DNA of 64,000 bases from Sphingomonas pokkalii (GCF_003096275.1 NZ_QENQ01000001.1:1025923-1089922), one strand, 5' to 3'; shown: positions 41,160 through 52,803, counted from the first letter of the stretch. Translations and numbers: made by a program. The notes: a model not told the origin generated them from the sequence alone.

Positions 41160-42017
41160 TTAAGCCTCCTCTCTCTCAAATCTTGCTCGTGCTGCGGCTT
41201 CCGCTTTGGCGATGTCGACGCCCCACGCTGTGTTATTTTCAAACCACTTTTCTACGAGGTCTGAATTGGATAGTGTGATAACTTGCTTATCTGGATCGAT
41301 AGGCTCTCGCGCGTTTATCTGGTTACCGAATAGATCTCCGAGGAGGCAATTCTGCATCTCTGTAAGCAGATCTTCCGTATAGGAAATTGCATCGTTAAGC
41401 GATTCTATCATTTGGTCGTTATGAATGCAGAGGATCTCAGCGGCTTCAACACTTGGTGGGTCATAAGGAAATAATCCACCGTTGGGAGCATCGACGGGAA
41501 GCGCTGGCATAACATAGGCTATAGCATCAGAAAACATATATTGTCGCGCATCATGCAGTACGCTACTTAGAGCGGTACGAAAAACGATAATCCTCGGGTC
41601 GATGATTCGTCTACTTTCTATTAAGAAAATCAAACGCAGCGCGCAGCTGGAAAACGTCTCATGCAATTGCATAATACGTATGAATCGAGCTGATGGTGTG
41701 TTGAATTGAACTCCCAATGTTGCAGCCCGCGCCGCTAGCGTAACATCTAAGTTCGTCATGCGTAATTGGTTTGAGAGCTCTATTGCGGCGTCGGATAAAT
41801 CTCGGGAAGATGTAAGAATTTCATCGTAAAGGGCTGCCTTAATTTTCCTCCGCTCGCCTTCAGCCACCGCGTCGCGAGCCTGGCGCGCTTGAGATCGAAT
41901 TTGATGGCTGACTGTCAGGATGCCAATTAAAGCAGCTAAGCCTGTCGCTATTGCACCAATAATGGCCGCTTGGACTTCAGGGTGCAATGCATTGAACCAA
42001 GTGCAAACGGTCGACAT
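41160..42017 (-). CDS. Low-GC membrane-anchored protein of unknown function
   Basis: A 285-residue protein that I do not recognise. It has an N-terminal membrane segment (AIIGAIATGLAALIGILTVS) followed by a long charged helical region (SQARQARDAVAEGERRKIKA) and a soluble domain of about 200 residues. ATG 42017 is chosen because GGAAG lies 5 bases upstream; a TTG six codons earlier is worse. Three 60-base lines counted by hand (starting 41521, 41581, 41881) give 43, 38 and 48% GC, far below the neighbours. The gene is thus likely a recent arrival, placed between lutC and fucP with no role visible in sugar use. Confidence 0.75.
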   Translation of the reverse strand: MSTVCTWFNALHPEVQAAIIGAIATGLAALIGILTVSHQIRSQARQARDAVAEGERRKIKAALYDEILTSSRDLSDAAIELSNQLRMTNLDVTLAARAATLGVQFNTPSARFIRIMQLHETFSSCALRLIFLIESRRIIDPRIIVFRTALSSVLHDARQYMFSDAIAYVMPALPVDAPNGGLFPYDPPSVEAAEILCIHNDQMIESLNDAISYTEDLLTEMQNCLLGDLFGNQINAREPIDPDKQVITLSNSDLVEKWFENNTAWGVDIAKAEAAARARFEREEA

Positions 42018-42076
42018 ATTTGCTTCCACGCTCAAGCGGAAGCAAATAGCTCATTTTTCGAACGTTGAAACCGGCC

Positions 42077-43357
42077 TCAATGCCCCGCCGCTGCGAACTC
42101 CACGTTCCCCGCCGTTCCCGTCGCGCGGACCCCGAAGCCCAGCACCACCAGGAATGCCAGCGCCGGCACCAGCAGCGCGAGGTTGATCCCCGCCAGGTCG
42201 GAGAGGTGCCCCATCGCCGCGGTCAGCACCGCGCCGCCGATGATCGCCATCACGATCAGCGAGGCGCCGATCTGCTTGAGCGGGCCCAGCCCGCCGATGC
42301 CGATCGCGAAGATCGTCGGGAACTGGATCGACATGAAGAAGCTCGCTGCGACCAGCGCGTAGAGCCCGGTCGTCCCGCCGACGAACACCGCCACCGCCGC
42401 CAGCGCCGCCGAGAGCCCGGCGAACACCACCAGCAGCTGCGGCGCCGGGACCTTGCCGAGCATTGCCGCGCCCACGAAGCGGCCCACGCCGAACAGCACC
42501 AGGCTGGCGAACAGATAGTCGGCGGCGCCCTGCTCGGTGAGGCCGGGCAGGTTCACCTGGGCGTAGCGGATCGTGTAGCTCCACAGCCCCACCTGCGCGC
42601 CGACATAGAAGAACTGCGCCACCACCGCGAAGACCAGCGTCCGGTCGCGCAGCACGGTGCCGAGCGCCTTGCCCGTCGGCACCGCAGGCGCGTCGCCGTC
42701 CTTGCGGTTGTCCGGGAAGGCGATCAGCGCGGCCGCGATCGCGAAGGCGAGGACCACCAGGCCGATCACCAGATAGGGCGTCTGCACCGAGGCAAGCTCG
42801 CCGCGCAGCGTCGCGGTCCGCTCGGCGGCGGACATCGCGGCGAGCGCCCTGTCGTCCTGCGCGAAGCTCGAAAGGATGAAATATTTGCCCACCAGCACGC
42901 CGAAGATCGTGCCGAGCGGGTTGGCCGCCTGGGCGAAATTGAGCCGGCGCGCGGCGCCTTCGGGGCTGCCGAGTTCGGCGATCAGCGGGCTGGCCGAGGT
43001 TTCGAGGAAGGCGAGGCCGCAGGCGATCACGAACAATGCCGCCAGGAACCAGCGATATTCGCCGAAATGCGTCGCCGGATAGAAGAGCAGCGCGCCGATC
43101 GCGTAGAGCGTCAGGCCCGTCACGATCGCCGCCTTGTAGCCCCGCCGCCGCGCGAGCATCGCTGCCGGCGTCGCGAGCAGGAAATAGCCCATGTAGAAGG
43201 CCTGCTGGACGAAGCTGGTCTCGAAATCGCTCAGCGTGAAGGCGCGGCGGAAATGCGCGATCAGGATGTCGTTGAGGTTGTTCGCCATGCCCCACAGGAA
43301 GAACAGCGAGACCGTCAGGATGATGGCGGGGGTATAGCGTCCGGCCTTGCTGGCCAT
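42077..43357 (-). CDS. fucP: L-fucose:proton symporter-type MFS permease
   Basis: A 426-residue FucP-type transporter, predicted to bring L-fucose across the inner membrane. The key acidic residues are in FLWGMANNLNDILI (Asp30) and FLETSASPLI (Glu119), matching the two protonation sites known from E. coli FucP; twelve hydrophobic segments are visible. The ATG at 43357 follows an AAGGAGAGG site. It is the last gene of the fucose operon, downstream of the L-fucose dehydrogenase by 34 bp. Another hexose of the FHS family cannot be ruled out, but context favours fucose. Confidence 0.9.
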   Translation of the reverse strand: MASKAGRYTPAIILTVSLFFLWGMANNLNDILIAHFRRAFTLSDFETSFVQQAFYMGYFLLATPAAMLARRRGYKAAIVTGLTLYAIGALLFYPATHFGEYRWFLAALFVIACGLAFLETSASPLIAELGSPEGAARRLNFAQAANPLGTIFGVLVGKYFILSSFAQDDRALAAMSAAERTATLRGELASVQTPYLVIGLVVLAFAIAAALIAFPDNRKDGDAPAVPTGKALGTVLRDRTLVFAVVAQFFYVGAQVGLWSYTIRYAQVNLPGLTEQGAADYLFASLVLFGVGRFVGAAMLGKVPAPQLLVVFAGLSAALAAVAVFVGGTTGLYALVAASFFMSIQFPTIFAIGIGGLGPLKQIGASLIVMAIIGGAVLTAAMGHLSDLAGINLALLVPALAFLVVLGFGVRATGTAGNVEFAAAGH

Positions 43358-43391
43358 ATGTCCTCTCCTTGGTGCGACGCCCCTGTTGGGG

Positions 43392-45441
<2,050 letters not shown>

Positions 45442-45442
<1 letters not shown>

Positions 45443-46182
45443 CAGTTGACCCAGCCGCCGTCGATCACGTGCACGGCGCCGGTAGTGAAGGCGGCCTCGT
45501 CACTGGCGAGATAGCAGACCAAGGCGGCGATCTCGTCTTCCTGGCCAAGCCGGCCCATCGGCTGGCGCGCGACGAAGGCGGCATGCGCTTCCTCGACGCT
45601 GATGCCTTGCGCGGCGGCCTGTTCGGCGACGCGCTGGCGGAGGCTGGGGGTATCGACGGTGCCGGGGCACACCGCGTTGCAGCGGATGCCCTTTGCCACG
45701 AAGTCCGCCGCGACGGACTTGGTCAGGCCAATCACAGCGGCCTTGGAGGCGCCATAGGCGTGGCGGTTCGGGATGCCCTTCACGCTGGAGGCGATGGAGG
45801 ACATGTTGACGATCGCGCCGCCGCCCCGCTCCAGCATCCCTGGCAGGAAGGCGCGGATCATGCGGTGCATCGCGTGGACGTTGAGGTCGAAGGACAGCAT
45901 CCAGTCTTCATCGCTGCCGCTCAGAATCGAACCCGCGGCGACGAAGCCAGCGATGTTGGCGAGCACGTCGATGGCACCGAGGGTCTCAGGCAGGGCGGTG
46001 ATCGCCTTCGGATCGAGCAGGTCGAGCACGATCGGCTCCACCCCGTCCAGGGTCGCCAGCGCGGCGCCGTCGCGATCCAGGGCAAAGACTCGCGCACCTT
46101 CGTCCCGAAGCCGCAGTGCCGCTGCACGGCCGATGCCGTGCGCCGCGGCGGTTACCAGCGCGGTCTTGTTGCGGAAACGCAT
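45442..46182 (-). CDS. 2-keto-3-deoxy-L-fuconate dehydrogenase-type SDR
   Basis: A 246-residue short-chain dehydrogenase. TAAAHGIGRAAALRLRDEGA is the cofactor loop; NMSSIASSVKGIPNRHAY and GASKAAVIGLTKSVAADF carry Ser, Tyr and Lys; IRCNAVCPGTVDTPSLRQRV is a DHRS6/KDF-dehydrogenase feature. It would oxidise 2-keto-3-deoxy-L-fuconate to the 2,4-diketo acid. AAGGAG lies five bases before ATG 46182. It is first of the four-gene fucose operon, divergent from the IclR gene. Confidence 0.83.
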
Positions 46183-46301
46183 GGCCTCTCCTTTTCCTCC
46201 AACGTTTTCATATGTCAAAGCTACTTTTATCTTATTAGGCATGAGTCGGAGTTGTTCGCAAGTGGCATGACACGGGGGATCGTATTGGCTAGCGTTGGCA
46301 T
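46183..46301. promoter_or_regulatory. Divergent promoter region between the fucose operon and iclR-type gene
   Basis: A 119-bp AT-rich gap. The hexamer CATATG occurs at 46209-46214 inside a loose TTTTCATATGTCAAA dyad, and again at 46299-46304, over the regulator start. These are candidate IclR-type sites for coordinated control, unproven. Confidence 0.5.
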
Positions 46302-47156
46302 ATGACGGAAACCGCACGCCCCACACCGGCCGACAAGTCGCCCAGCTATGCCGCGCCAGCGCTGGAGAAGGCGATCGACGTGATCGAGCTGCTGAGCAGC
46401 GAACCACAGGGGCTGACGATCAGCGAAATCGCGCAGCGGCTTGGCCGCTCCATCAGTGAGCTTTTCCGCATCATCGTCGTGCTCGATCGCCGGGGTTGGC
46501 TGCACAAGGATGGGGGTAGCGATCGCTACCGGGTCACCTATCGCGTGCTGGAGATCGCCCACCGCGCCACGCCTGCGCAGGAACTCACCCATGTCGCGAC
46601 GCCACTGATGCACAGCTTGGCGGCGGCGACGGTGCAGTCCTGCCATCTGGTGGTGGTGAATGGCACCCGCGGGCTGATCGTCGCGCGGCAGGAGAGCCCC
46701 GGCGCGACCGGCTTCGCCGTGCGGCTCGGTACCGAGATCGATCTGCGTACCAGCTGTTCGGGCCATGTGCTGCTCGCCGCAATGGAGGAGGAACGGCGCG
46801 ACGCATTGTTCCCCAAGGGCGTGCCTCGGTTGCTCGCCGCGCGGTTGGAGGAGGTTCGGGCAAAGGGCTATGAGTCGATTCCCAGTGCGCGGATGGCCGG
46901 CGTTTCAGACATGAGCTGCCCGATCTTCGGCTTTGATGGCCACGTCGTTGCCGCGTTGACCATCCCCTTCCTCGCCGCGATCGACGACGAACCGCACGTC
47001 TCCCAAGACGAGGCGCTGGATATGCTCAAGGCGACTGCGATGGCGATCTCCTCCGCACTCGGCTGGTTCGATCGGGTCGAGGCGCCGGTGGTACCCAGCC
47101 TTTCGATCGCCCGGCCGGTCCGGCGCCGGCGGAGCACTCGCGGCGGCGAGGCGTGA
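46302..47156 (+). CDS. IclR-family transcriptional regulator of the fucose genes
   Basis: A 284-residue IclR regulator. N-terminal winged helix: YAAPALEKAIDVIELLSSEP and LTISEIAQRLGRSISELFRI; the effector domain includes RYRVTYRVLEIA, LRTSCSGHVLLAAMEEE and MSCPIFGFDGHVVAALTIPF. A basic tail (RPVRRRRSTRGGEA) ends it. Divergent from the four-gene fucose operon, it is the obvious candidate to sense fucose or one of its acids. There is no strong Shine-Dalgarno before the ATG. It converges with the esterase gene over 16 bp. Confidence 0.9.
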   Translation: MTETARPTPADKSPSYAAPALEKAIDVIELLSSEPQGLTISEIAQRLGRSISELFRIIVVLDRRGWLHKDGGSDRYRVTYRVLEIAHRATPAQELTHVATPLMHSLAAATVQSCHLVVVNGTRGLIVARQESPGATGFAVRLGTEIDLRTSCSGHVLLAAMEEERRDALFPKGVPRLLAARLEEVRAKGYESIPSARMAGVSDMSCPIFGFDGHVVAALTIPFLAAIDDEPHVSQDEALDMLKATAMAISSALGWFDRVEAPVVPSLSIARPVRRRRSTRGGEA

Positions 47157-47172
47157 CCACCTGCCAGCGGCA

Positions 47173-48141
47173 TCAGCTCGTCAGCAGCCCCTGCCGCCGT
47201 GCATAGGCAGCGAACAGCGTCGGCCAGATCGATGCCGGCACGTGCTTCGGCAGCCGCACGCCGAAGCCATGGCCGCCCTGGTCAAACGCGTGGAGCTCGG
47301 CCGGGCGCTTGGCGGTAAGCATCGCCTGATAGAGCGCCAGGCTGTTGGCGATCGGCACCAGGCCGTCGTCGCTGGCATGGGCCAGGAAGATCGGCGGCGT
47401 ATCGGCCGTCACCCGGTTTTCCAGCGAGGCGGCGGCGAGCGCCTGCGGATCGGCGCCACTGCCGAATAACTGGTCGCGCGAACCGCCATGGGTGAAGGGC
47501 GCAGCAAGGCTCACAACCGGATAGATCAGCCCGGCCATATCGGGGCGGGCGGAGAGTTGGTCGGCATCGTCCACCGGCGCATAGACGCGTTCGGCATGGC
47601 GCATCGCCAGGCTGCCCGCCAGATGGCCCCCCGCCGAGAAGCCGAGCACGAGCACCTTCGCCGGATCAAAGCCGTAGCGCCCGGCGCTGGCGCGGATCAG
47701 TCGAAGCCCGCGCTGGGCATCGGCCAGCGGTACCGTCGCGCGGCTTGCCCAACCCTCGGTAGGAAGGCGATAGCGCAGGATGAATGCGCTGACGCCCATC
47801 GCGTTCAGCCAGCGCGCTTGTTCCTCCCCTTCATTATCCACCGACAGGAAGCCATAGCCGCCGCCGGGCACCAGCATCACCGCGGTGCCGTTCGGCTGCG
47901 CCGCGCGGCGCACGGTCAGCGTGGGCCGATCGATGCCGCGCATCCAGCGATCGTTGAAGTTCGGGTCCTTCGAACGTTGCTCATAGCGAGGCGTGGGCAG
48001 GGCAGCAGGCGCGCCCGGCGGTGAACCGGGCCAGACTGGTACGATCTCGTCGGCGTCGGCGGACCGGGCGGGCATTGCCGCCAGTGCGCCCGTCGCCGCC
48101 ATTCCGCCAAGCATCGTCCTGCGCGTAACGTCTTCGAACAC
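47173..48141 (-). CDS. Tat-exported alpha/beta-hydrolase (acetyl-esterase type)
   Basis: A 322-residue carbohydrate-esterase-like alpha/beta hydrolase. The N-terminus carries a twin-arginine motif (TRRTMLGGMAATGALAAMPA), so it is folded before export. VMLVPGGGYGFLSVDNEG is the oxyanion region, LVLGFSAGGHLAGSLAMRHA the nucleophile Ser elbow, HASDDGLVP the Asp, and FDQGGHGFGVRL the His. It may take acetyl groups off the polysaccharide attacked by the adjacent operon. The GTG start at 48141 follows GGAGAGG; it is within a 14-bp palindrome, and divergent from the GH35 gene. Confidence 0.83.
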   Translation of the reverse strand: MFEDVTRRTMLGGMAATGALAAMPARSADADEIVPVWPGSPPGAPAALPTPRYEQRSKDPNFNDRWMRGIDRPTLTVRRAAQPNGTAVMLVPGGGYGFLSVDNEGEEQARWLNAMGVSAFILRYRLPTEGWASRATVPLADAQRGLRLIRASAGRYGFDPAKVLVLGFSAGGHLAGSLAMRHAERVYAPVDDADQLSARPDMAGLIYPVVSLAAPFTHGGSRDQLFGSGADPQALAAASLENRVTADTPPIFLAHASDDGLVPIANSLALYQAMLTAKRPAELHAFDQGGHGFGVRLPKHVPASIWPTLFAAYARRQGLLTS

Positions 48142-48214
48142 CGGTGTTCCTCTCCTTCGCGTCGTGAAAATACGATTCGTATGATGATTGGCTTCTGCCA
48201 CTGGTAGCGCTACC
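48136..48214. promoter_or_regulatory. Three palindromes in the divergent esterase-GH35 promoter region, one LacI-like
   Basis: GAACACCGGTGTTC (48136-48149) covers the esterase start; ATACGATTCGTAT (48170-48182) is perfect around an odd central base; GGTAGCGCTACC (48203-48214) with a T before it resembles the TGGTAGCGCTACCA operators of LacI-family sugar regulators. No LacI-type gene is in the window. Confidence 0.6.
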
Positions 48215-48265
48215 CTGTGGTCGCAGAATCGCGAACGGCGCGCAATCGCCGCGGGGAGGAGAAAA

Positions 48266-49897
48266 ATGGGGTCGAACAAGGCGGTGGCGCGGTGCGTCGC
48301 CATGCTGCTGGCGGGGTTTCCCGTCTCCGCCACTGCGCAAACCGCCACGCCGGTGCCGCATATTGAAACGCGCAATGGACGCCATGCGCTGATCGTCGAT
48401 GGCAAGCCCTTCCTGATGCTGGGCGCGCAGGTCAACAATTCCAGCAACTATCCCGAACCGCTCGCCAGCGCATGGGACGTGCTGGACCGGATCAATGCCA
48501 ACACAATCGAAGTGCCGATCGCGTGGCAGCAGGTGGAGGCGCGCGAGGGGCAGTACGATTTTCGTTTTCTCCAGACGCTGCTCGATCAGGCGCGGGCGCA
48601 CGAAAAGCGCGTGGTGCTCTTGTGGTTCGGTACGTGGAAGAACACCGGATTCAGCTATACGCCCGACTGGGTCAAGCTGAACGCGCGGCGTTTCCCGCGG
48701 ATGAAGACGCGCGACGGCAAGGACCATGACGTGCTGAGCGCCCACGGTGCGGAGACGCTAAGGGCGGATCAGCGCGCGTTCGTGAAGCTGATGGAATATC
48801 TGCGCGATCATGATCCCCAGAACACGGTGATCCTGGTCCAGCCGGAGAACGAGGTTGGCAGCTATCGCAATCCGCGCGACTATTCTGCCGAGGCGAACCT
48901 GCTCTTCGCGCAAGACATTCCCGCCGAACTTGCCCGCAAGATCGGCCGGCACGGCAATTGGGCGGCAGTGTTCGGCGCCCAGGCCGATCGAGCCTTCAAC
49001 AGCTGGTATGTCGCCCGCTACGTGAACGCGATTGCCGCGGCGGGCAAGGCGGTGAAGCCGTTGCCGATGTACGTCAATGCGGCGCTGGCCGGCCCCTCCA
49101 ACGTGCCCGATCCCAATGGCGTGGCGAGCGGCGGGGCCCAGCAGGACGTGCTCGATATCTGGAAGGCGGCCGCGCCCGCGATCGATTTCGCCGCACCGGA
49201 TATCTATGATCGCAATGGCGACAACGTTGCCATCTATCTCGAAAAATTCGCGCGGGCCGATAACGCGCTGATGGTTCCGGAAATCGGCAATGCGCGCGAA
49301 TTCGCCCGCTTTTTCTACGCGGCGCTGGGGCGTGGCGCGATCGGCTTTGCGCCGTTCGGGATGGACGGCACCGGCTATTTCAACTTTCCACTCGGCGCGC
49401 AGGCGCTCGACGCCGCAACGCTCGACGCCTTCGCGTTGCCCTATGCGATGCTGCACGGCATCGCGCGCGATTGGGCGCGGATCGCCTATACCCGTCCAAC
49501 TTGGGGTGTCGCCAAGCCGGACGATGGCAAACCCCGCGCTACGACCATGGGCGGATGGACGATCACCGCCGATTGGGGCCAATGGCAGTTCGGCATGAAG
49601 GACTGGAGCTGGCTCAAGGCGGATCCGGCCCCCTGGGGCGCGGAGAAGATCGGCGGCGTCGCGGTGGCGCAGCTTTCCGACGACGAATTTCTGGTGGTCG
49701 GCGATCATGTGCGGGTGAGTTTCACGCCGGCACCCGCCAGCGCGCCGGGCGGGCTGATGCTCCGTGCGGAGGAGGGCAGCTTCGCCGATGGCCAGTGGCG
49801 GATGCGGCGGATCTGGAACGGCGATCAGACCGACTACGGTCTCAATCTGGTCGATCGGCCGCAAGTGCTGAAGATCACCATGGGCCGCGCGCGCTGA
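48266..49897 (+). CDS. GH35 beta-galactosidase with DUF5597-type C-terminus, exported
   Basis: A 543-residue family 35 enzyme with a signal peptide (VARCVAMLLAGFPVSATAQT). The acid/base is Glu196 in VQPENEVGSY and the nucleophile Glu339 in LMVPEIGNAREF; the C-terminal ~150 residues are the beta-rich domain (GVAKPDDGKPRATTMGG ... DEFLVVGDHVRVSF) found with bacterial GH35 enzymes acting on xyloglucan side chains. GGGGAGGAG stands 4 bases before ATG 48266. It leads the operon GH35-GH31-GH29, and would remove galactose after the fucosidase exposes it. Confidence 0.9.
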   Translation: MGSNKAVARCVAMLLAGFPVSATAQTATPVPHIETRNGRHALIVDGKPFLMLGAQVNNSSNYPEPLASAWDVLDRINANTIEVPIAWQQVEAREGQYDFRFLQTLLDQARAHEKRVVLLWFGTWKNTGFSYTPDWVKLNARRFPRMKTRDGKDHDVLSAHGAETLRADQRAFVKLMEYLRDHDPQNTVILVQPENEVGSYRNPRDYSAEANLLFAQDIPAELARKIGRHGNWAAVFGAQADRAFNSWYVARYVNAIAAAGKAVKPLPMYVNAALAGPSNVPDPNGVASGGAQQDVLDIWKAAAPAIDFAAPDIYDRNGDNVAIYLEKFARADNALMVPEIGNAREFARFFYAALGRGAIGFAPFGMDGTGYFNFPLGAQALDAATLDAFALPYAMLHGIARDWARIAYTRPTWGVAKPDDGKPRATTMGGWTITADWGQWQFGMKDWSWLKADPAPWGAEKIGGVAVAQLSDDEFLVVGDHVRVSFTPAPASAPGGLMLRAEEGSFADGQWRMRRIWNGDQTDYGLNLVDRPQVLKITMGRAR

Positions 49898-49930
49898 GCG
49901 GTACCGAACGAGAATTAGGGAGATGCGGGC

Positions 49931-52801
49931 ATGAAGAAGGTGTGGATCGCGGCGTTGCTGGCGGGCAGCGCGATCGGTGCCGCGCGGGCGGCGCAGGAAG
50001 ATGGCTATGCGCGTACCGAACATGGCGTGACCGTCACCCCCACCGGCGGCAGCGCCGCGAAGGTGGAAGTGACGGTGCATGGCGACGGCATCTTCCATGT
50101 CGTGGCCCTGCCCAAGGGAATGGAGAATGCCACGTTGGCGCCCAGCCTGATGGCGCCCAACCCGCCCGCCGCCGGCGCGTTCGAGGTGCAGAGCGCGAAC
50201 GGGCATGTATTGGTGAAGGCACCCCGCGCCACCGCCGATATCGAGATCGCCACCGGCCGCGTCCGCTTCACCGATCCCAAGGGCCGCGAACTGCTTGCCG
50301 AGTCCGGCCAGGCGGCATTCCAGCCGGTGACGGTGGACGGCAAGCCGTTCGTCCGCGTCAGCCAGCAGTTCAACCGCAGCAGCGACGAAGGGCTGTACGG
50401 GCTCGGCCAGCACCAGAATGCCCAGATGAATTACAATGGCGAGGACGTCGAACTCGCCCAGCATAACATGGACATCGGTGTGCCGTTCGTCGTTTCCACG
50501 CGAAGCTATGGGCTGCTTTGGGACAATTCGAGCATCACCCGCTTCGGCAACCCCAAGCCCTACACGATGGTCGGCGAGGGGCTGAAGGTTTCAAGCGACG
50601 GCAAGCCCGGCTGGAAGGCCGACTATTTCCTCGACGGCAAGCTGGCGGTCTCGCGTCAGGAAACGACGATCAACTACCAGTATATCAAGGATCAGAAGAA
50701 CTGGCCGGAGGAAGCCAAGGCTCGTACCGTGGCGGCGACGGGCGGCCAGAACACTGCCGGCAACGCGGTGCAGAAGCAGACGGTGGTGTGGACCGGCGAG
50801 CTTCAACCCGAGGTGAGCGGCACGCACAAGTTCCAGCTCTACGCCTCCAGCTATTTCAAACTTTATGCCGACGGTAAGCTCATGCTGGATCGCTGGCGGC
50901 AGAACTGGAATCCCTGGTACGCCAATTTCGACCTGCCGATGGTGAAGGGCAAGCCGGTCAAGATCCGCATCGAATGGGAGCCGAACGCGGGATATATGGC
51001 GCTGCTCCACAATGATCCGCTGCCCGCGCCGGATCGCCATTCGCTATGGTTCACCAGCGAAGTGGGGCAGGCCAAGAACTATTGGTTCATACCTGCCGAG
51101 AATATGGACGGCGCCATCGCCGGCTATCGCCAGTTGACCGGCAAGGCCGAGATGATGCCGAAATGGGTGTATGGCTTCTGGCAGTCGCGCCAGCGCTACA
51201 ATACCGCCGACGAAGTGACCGGCGTGGTCGATCGCTATCGCCAACTGAACATCCCGCTCGACAATATCGTGCTCGACTGGCGCTATTGGCGCGATGACGA
51301 TTGGGGCAGCCATGCCTTTGATCCGACGCGTTTCCGCGATCCCAAGGCGATGATCGACAAGGTGCATGCGAACCACGCGCAGTTCATGATTTCGGTCTGG
51401 CCGAAATTCTATCCGACGACCGAGAACTACAAGGAACTGAACGCCGCGGGCGCGGCTTATCAGGGCAATCTGCGCCAGGGGAATAAGGATTGGGTCGGCC
51501 CCGGCTATGCCAATACCTTCTACGATCCCTATTCGGCCGAGGGACGGCGGATTTTCTGGAAACAGGTGGAGGCAAAGCTGGGCGTGCTCGGCACCGATGC
51601 CTGGTGGGCCGATGCCAGCGAACCAGACATGCATTCGAACCTCTCGATCGAAGAGCGCATGGATACCATGGGGCCGACCGCGGTCGGCCCGGCGGCGCAG
51701 TATTTCAACAGCTACCCGCTGATGAACGCGCGGGCCTTTTTCGAAGGCTGGCGGAGCTTCAAGCCCGATGTGCGGCCGTTCCTGCTCACCCGTTCGGGTT
51801 TCGGCGGGCTCCAGCGTTACGGCGCGGCGGTATGGTCGGGCGACGTGGCGACCCGCTGGTACGATCTGCGTGCGCAGATTTCGGCGGGGGTGAACACGGC
51901 GATGTCCGGCCTGCCCAATTGGACGCACGACATCGGTGGCTTCGCCGTGGAGCCGCGCTATGAGGCGAAGAACCCGACGCCGGAAGATCTGGCAGAATGG
52001 CGCGAGCTCAATCTGCGCTGGTTCCAGTTCGGTGCGTTCAGCCCGCTGTTCCGCAGCCACGGCGAGGCGCCGTTCCGTGAAATTTACGAGATTTCGCCCG
52101 AAGGCTCGCCGATGCGCGCGGCGATGATATGGTATGATCAGCTTCGCTATCGGCTGATGCCCTATATCTACACGCTGGGCGCCGACGCCTATTGGAAGGA
52201 CGGCAGCATCATGCGGGGCATGGTGATGGATTATCCCGCCGACGCCAAGGCGCGGAAGATCGACGACCAGTATCTGTTCGGCGACGCCTTCCTCGTTGCA
52301 CCTGTGACCGAGTATAAGGCGCGCAGTCGCACCGTCTATTTCCCCGGCACCGGCACCTGGTACGACTTCGCCACGGCGAAGACCTATCGCGGTGGCACCA
52401 TCGCCGGGATCGCCGCGCCTGCCGAACGGATGCCGCTGTTCGTCCGCGCCGGTGCGATCGTGCCGATGGGGCCGGTGACGCAATATGTCGACCAGCAGCG
52501 GGACGCGCCTTTGACCATCACCGTCTATACCGGCGCGAACGGTCAGTTCTCGCTTTACGAGGATGATGGCCGCAGCGAGCAGTACAAGGCGGGCGCGTAT
52601 AGCCGCATTCCGCTAACGTATGACGAGAAGGCGGGCACGCTGACGATCGGCGCACGCGAGGGGAAGGGCTGGGCCGGGATGCCTGCCGCCCGCAGCTTCC
52701 GGGTAAAATGGGTCAGCGCCAGCAAGCCGGTGACCGATGACAATGGCTTTGACGCTGAAGTTCGGTATCAAGGTGGTACTGTCGTGGTTCAGCGGAGGTA
52801 A
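49931..52801 (+). CDS. GH31 alpha-xylosidase with PA14 insert, exported
   Basis: A 956-residue GH31 enzyme. A signal peptide ends near AARAAQE; residues ~230-365 hold a PA14-type domain (GWKADYFLDGKLA, FQLYASSYFKLYADGKLMLD), the insertion seen in xyloglucan-specific alpha-xylosidases such as Cellvibrio Xyl31A. The nucleophile is Asp561 in TDAWWADASEPDMH and the acid/base Asp638 in AAVWSGDVATRW. It should remove xylose from the non-reducing end of xyloglucan oligosaccharides. It follows GH35 by 33 bp and precedes the fucosidase by 2 bp, so the three form an operon. Confidence 0.93.
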   Translation: MKKVWIAALLAGSAIGAARAAQEDGYARTEHGVTVTPTGGSAAKVEVTVHGDGIFHVVALPKGMENATLAPSLMAPNPPAAGAFEVQSANGHVLVKAPRATADIEIATGRVRFTDPKGRELLAESGQAAFQPVTVDGKPFVRVSQQFNRSSDEGLYGLGQHQNAQMNYNGEDVELAQHNMDIGVPFVVSTRSYGLLWDNSSITRFGNPKPYTMVGEGLKVSSDGKPGWKADYFLDGKLAVSRQETTINYQYIKDQKNWPEEAKARTVAATGGQNTAGNAVQKQTVVWTGELQPEVSGTHKFQLYASSYFKLYADGKLMLDRWRQNWNPWYANFDLPMVKGKPVKIRIEWEPNAGYMALLHNDPLPAPDRHSLWFTSEVGQAKNYWFIPAENMDGAIAGYRQLTGKAEMMPKWVYGFWQSRQRYNTADEVTGVVDRYRQLNIPLDNIVLDWRYWRDDDWGSHAFDPTRFRDPKAMIDKVHANHAQFMISVWPKFYPTTENYKELNAAGAAYQGNLRQGNKDWVGPGYANTFYDPYSAEGRRIFWKQVEAKLGVLGTDAWWADASEPDMHSNLSIEERMDTMGPTAVGPAAQYFNSYPLMNARAFFEGWRSFKPDVRPFLLTRSGFGGLQRYGAAVWSGDVATRWYDLRAQISAGVNTAMSGLPNWTHDIGGFAVEPRYEAKNPTPEDLAEWRELNLRWFQFGAFSPLFRSHGEAPFREIYEISPEGSPMRAAMIWYDQLRYRLMPYIYTLGADAYWKDGSIMRGMVMDYPADAKARKIDDQYLFGDAFLVAPVTEYKARSRTVYFPGTGTWYDFATAKTYRGGTIAGIAAPAERMPLFVRAGAIVPMGPVTQYVDQQRDAPLTITVYTGANGQFSLYEDDGRSEQYKAGAYSRIPLTYDEKAGTLTIGAREGKGWAGMPAARSFRVKWVSASKPVTDDNGFDAEVRYQGGTVVVQRR

Positions 52802-52803
52802 TA

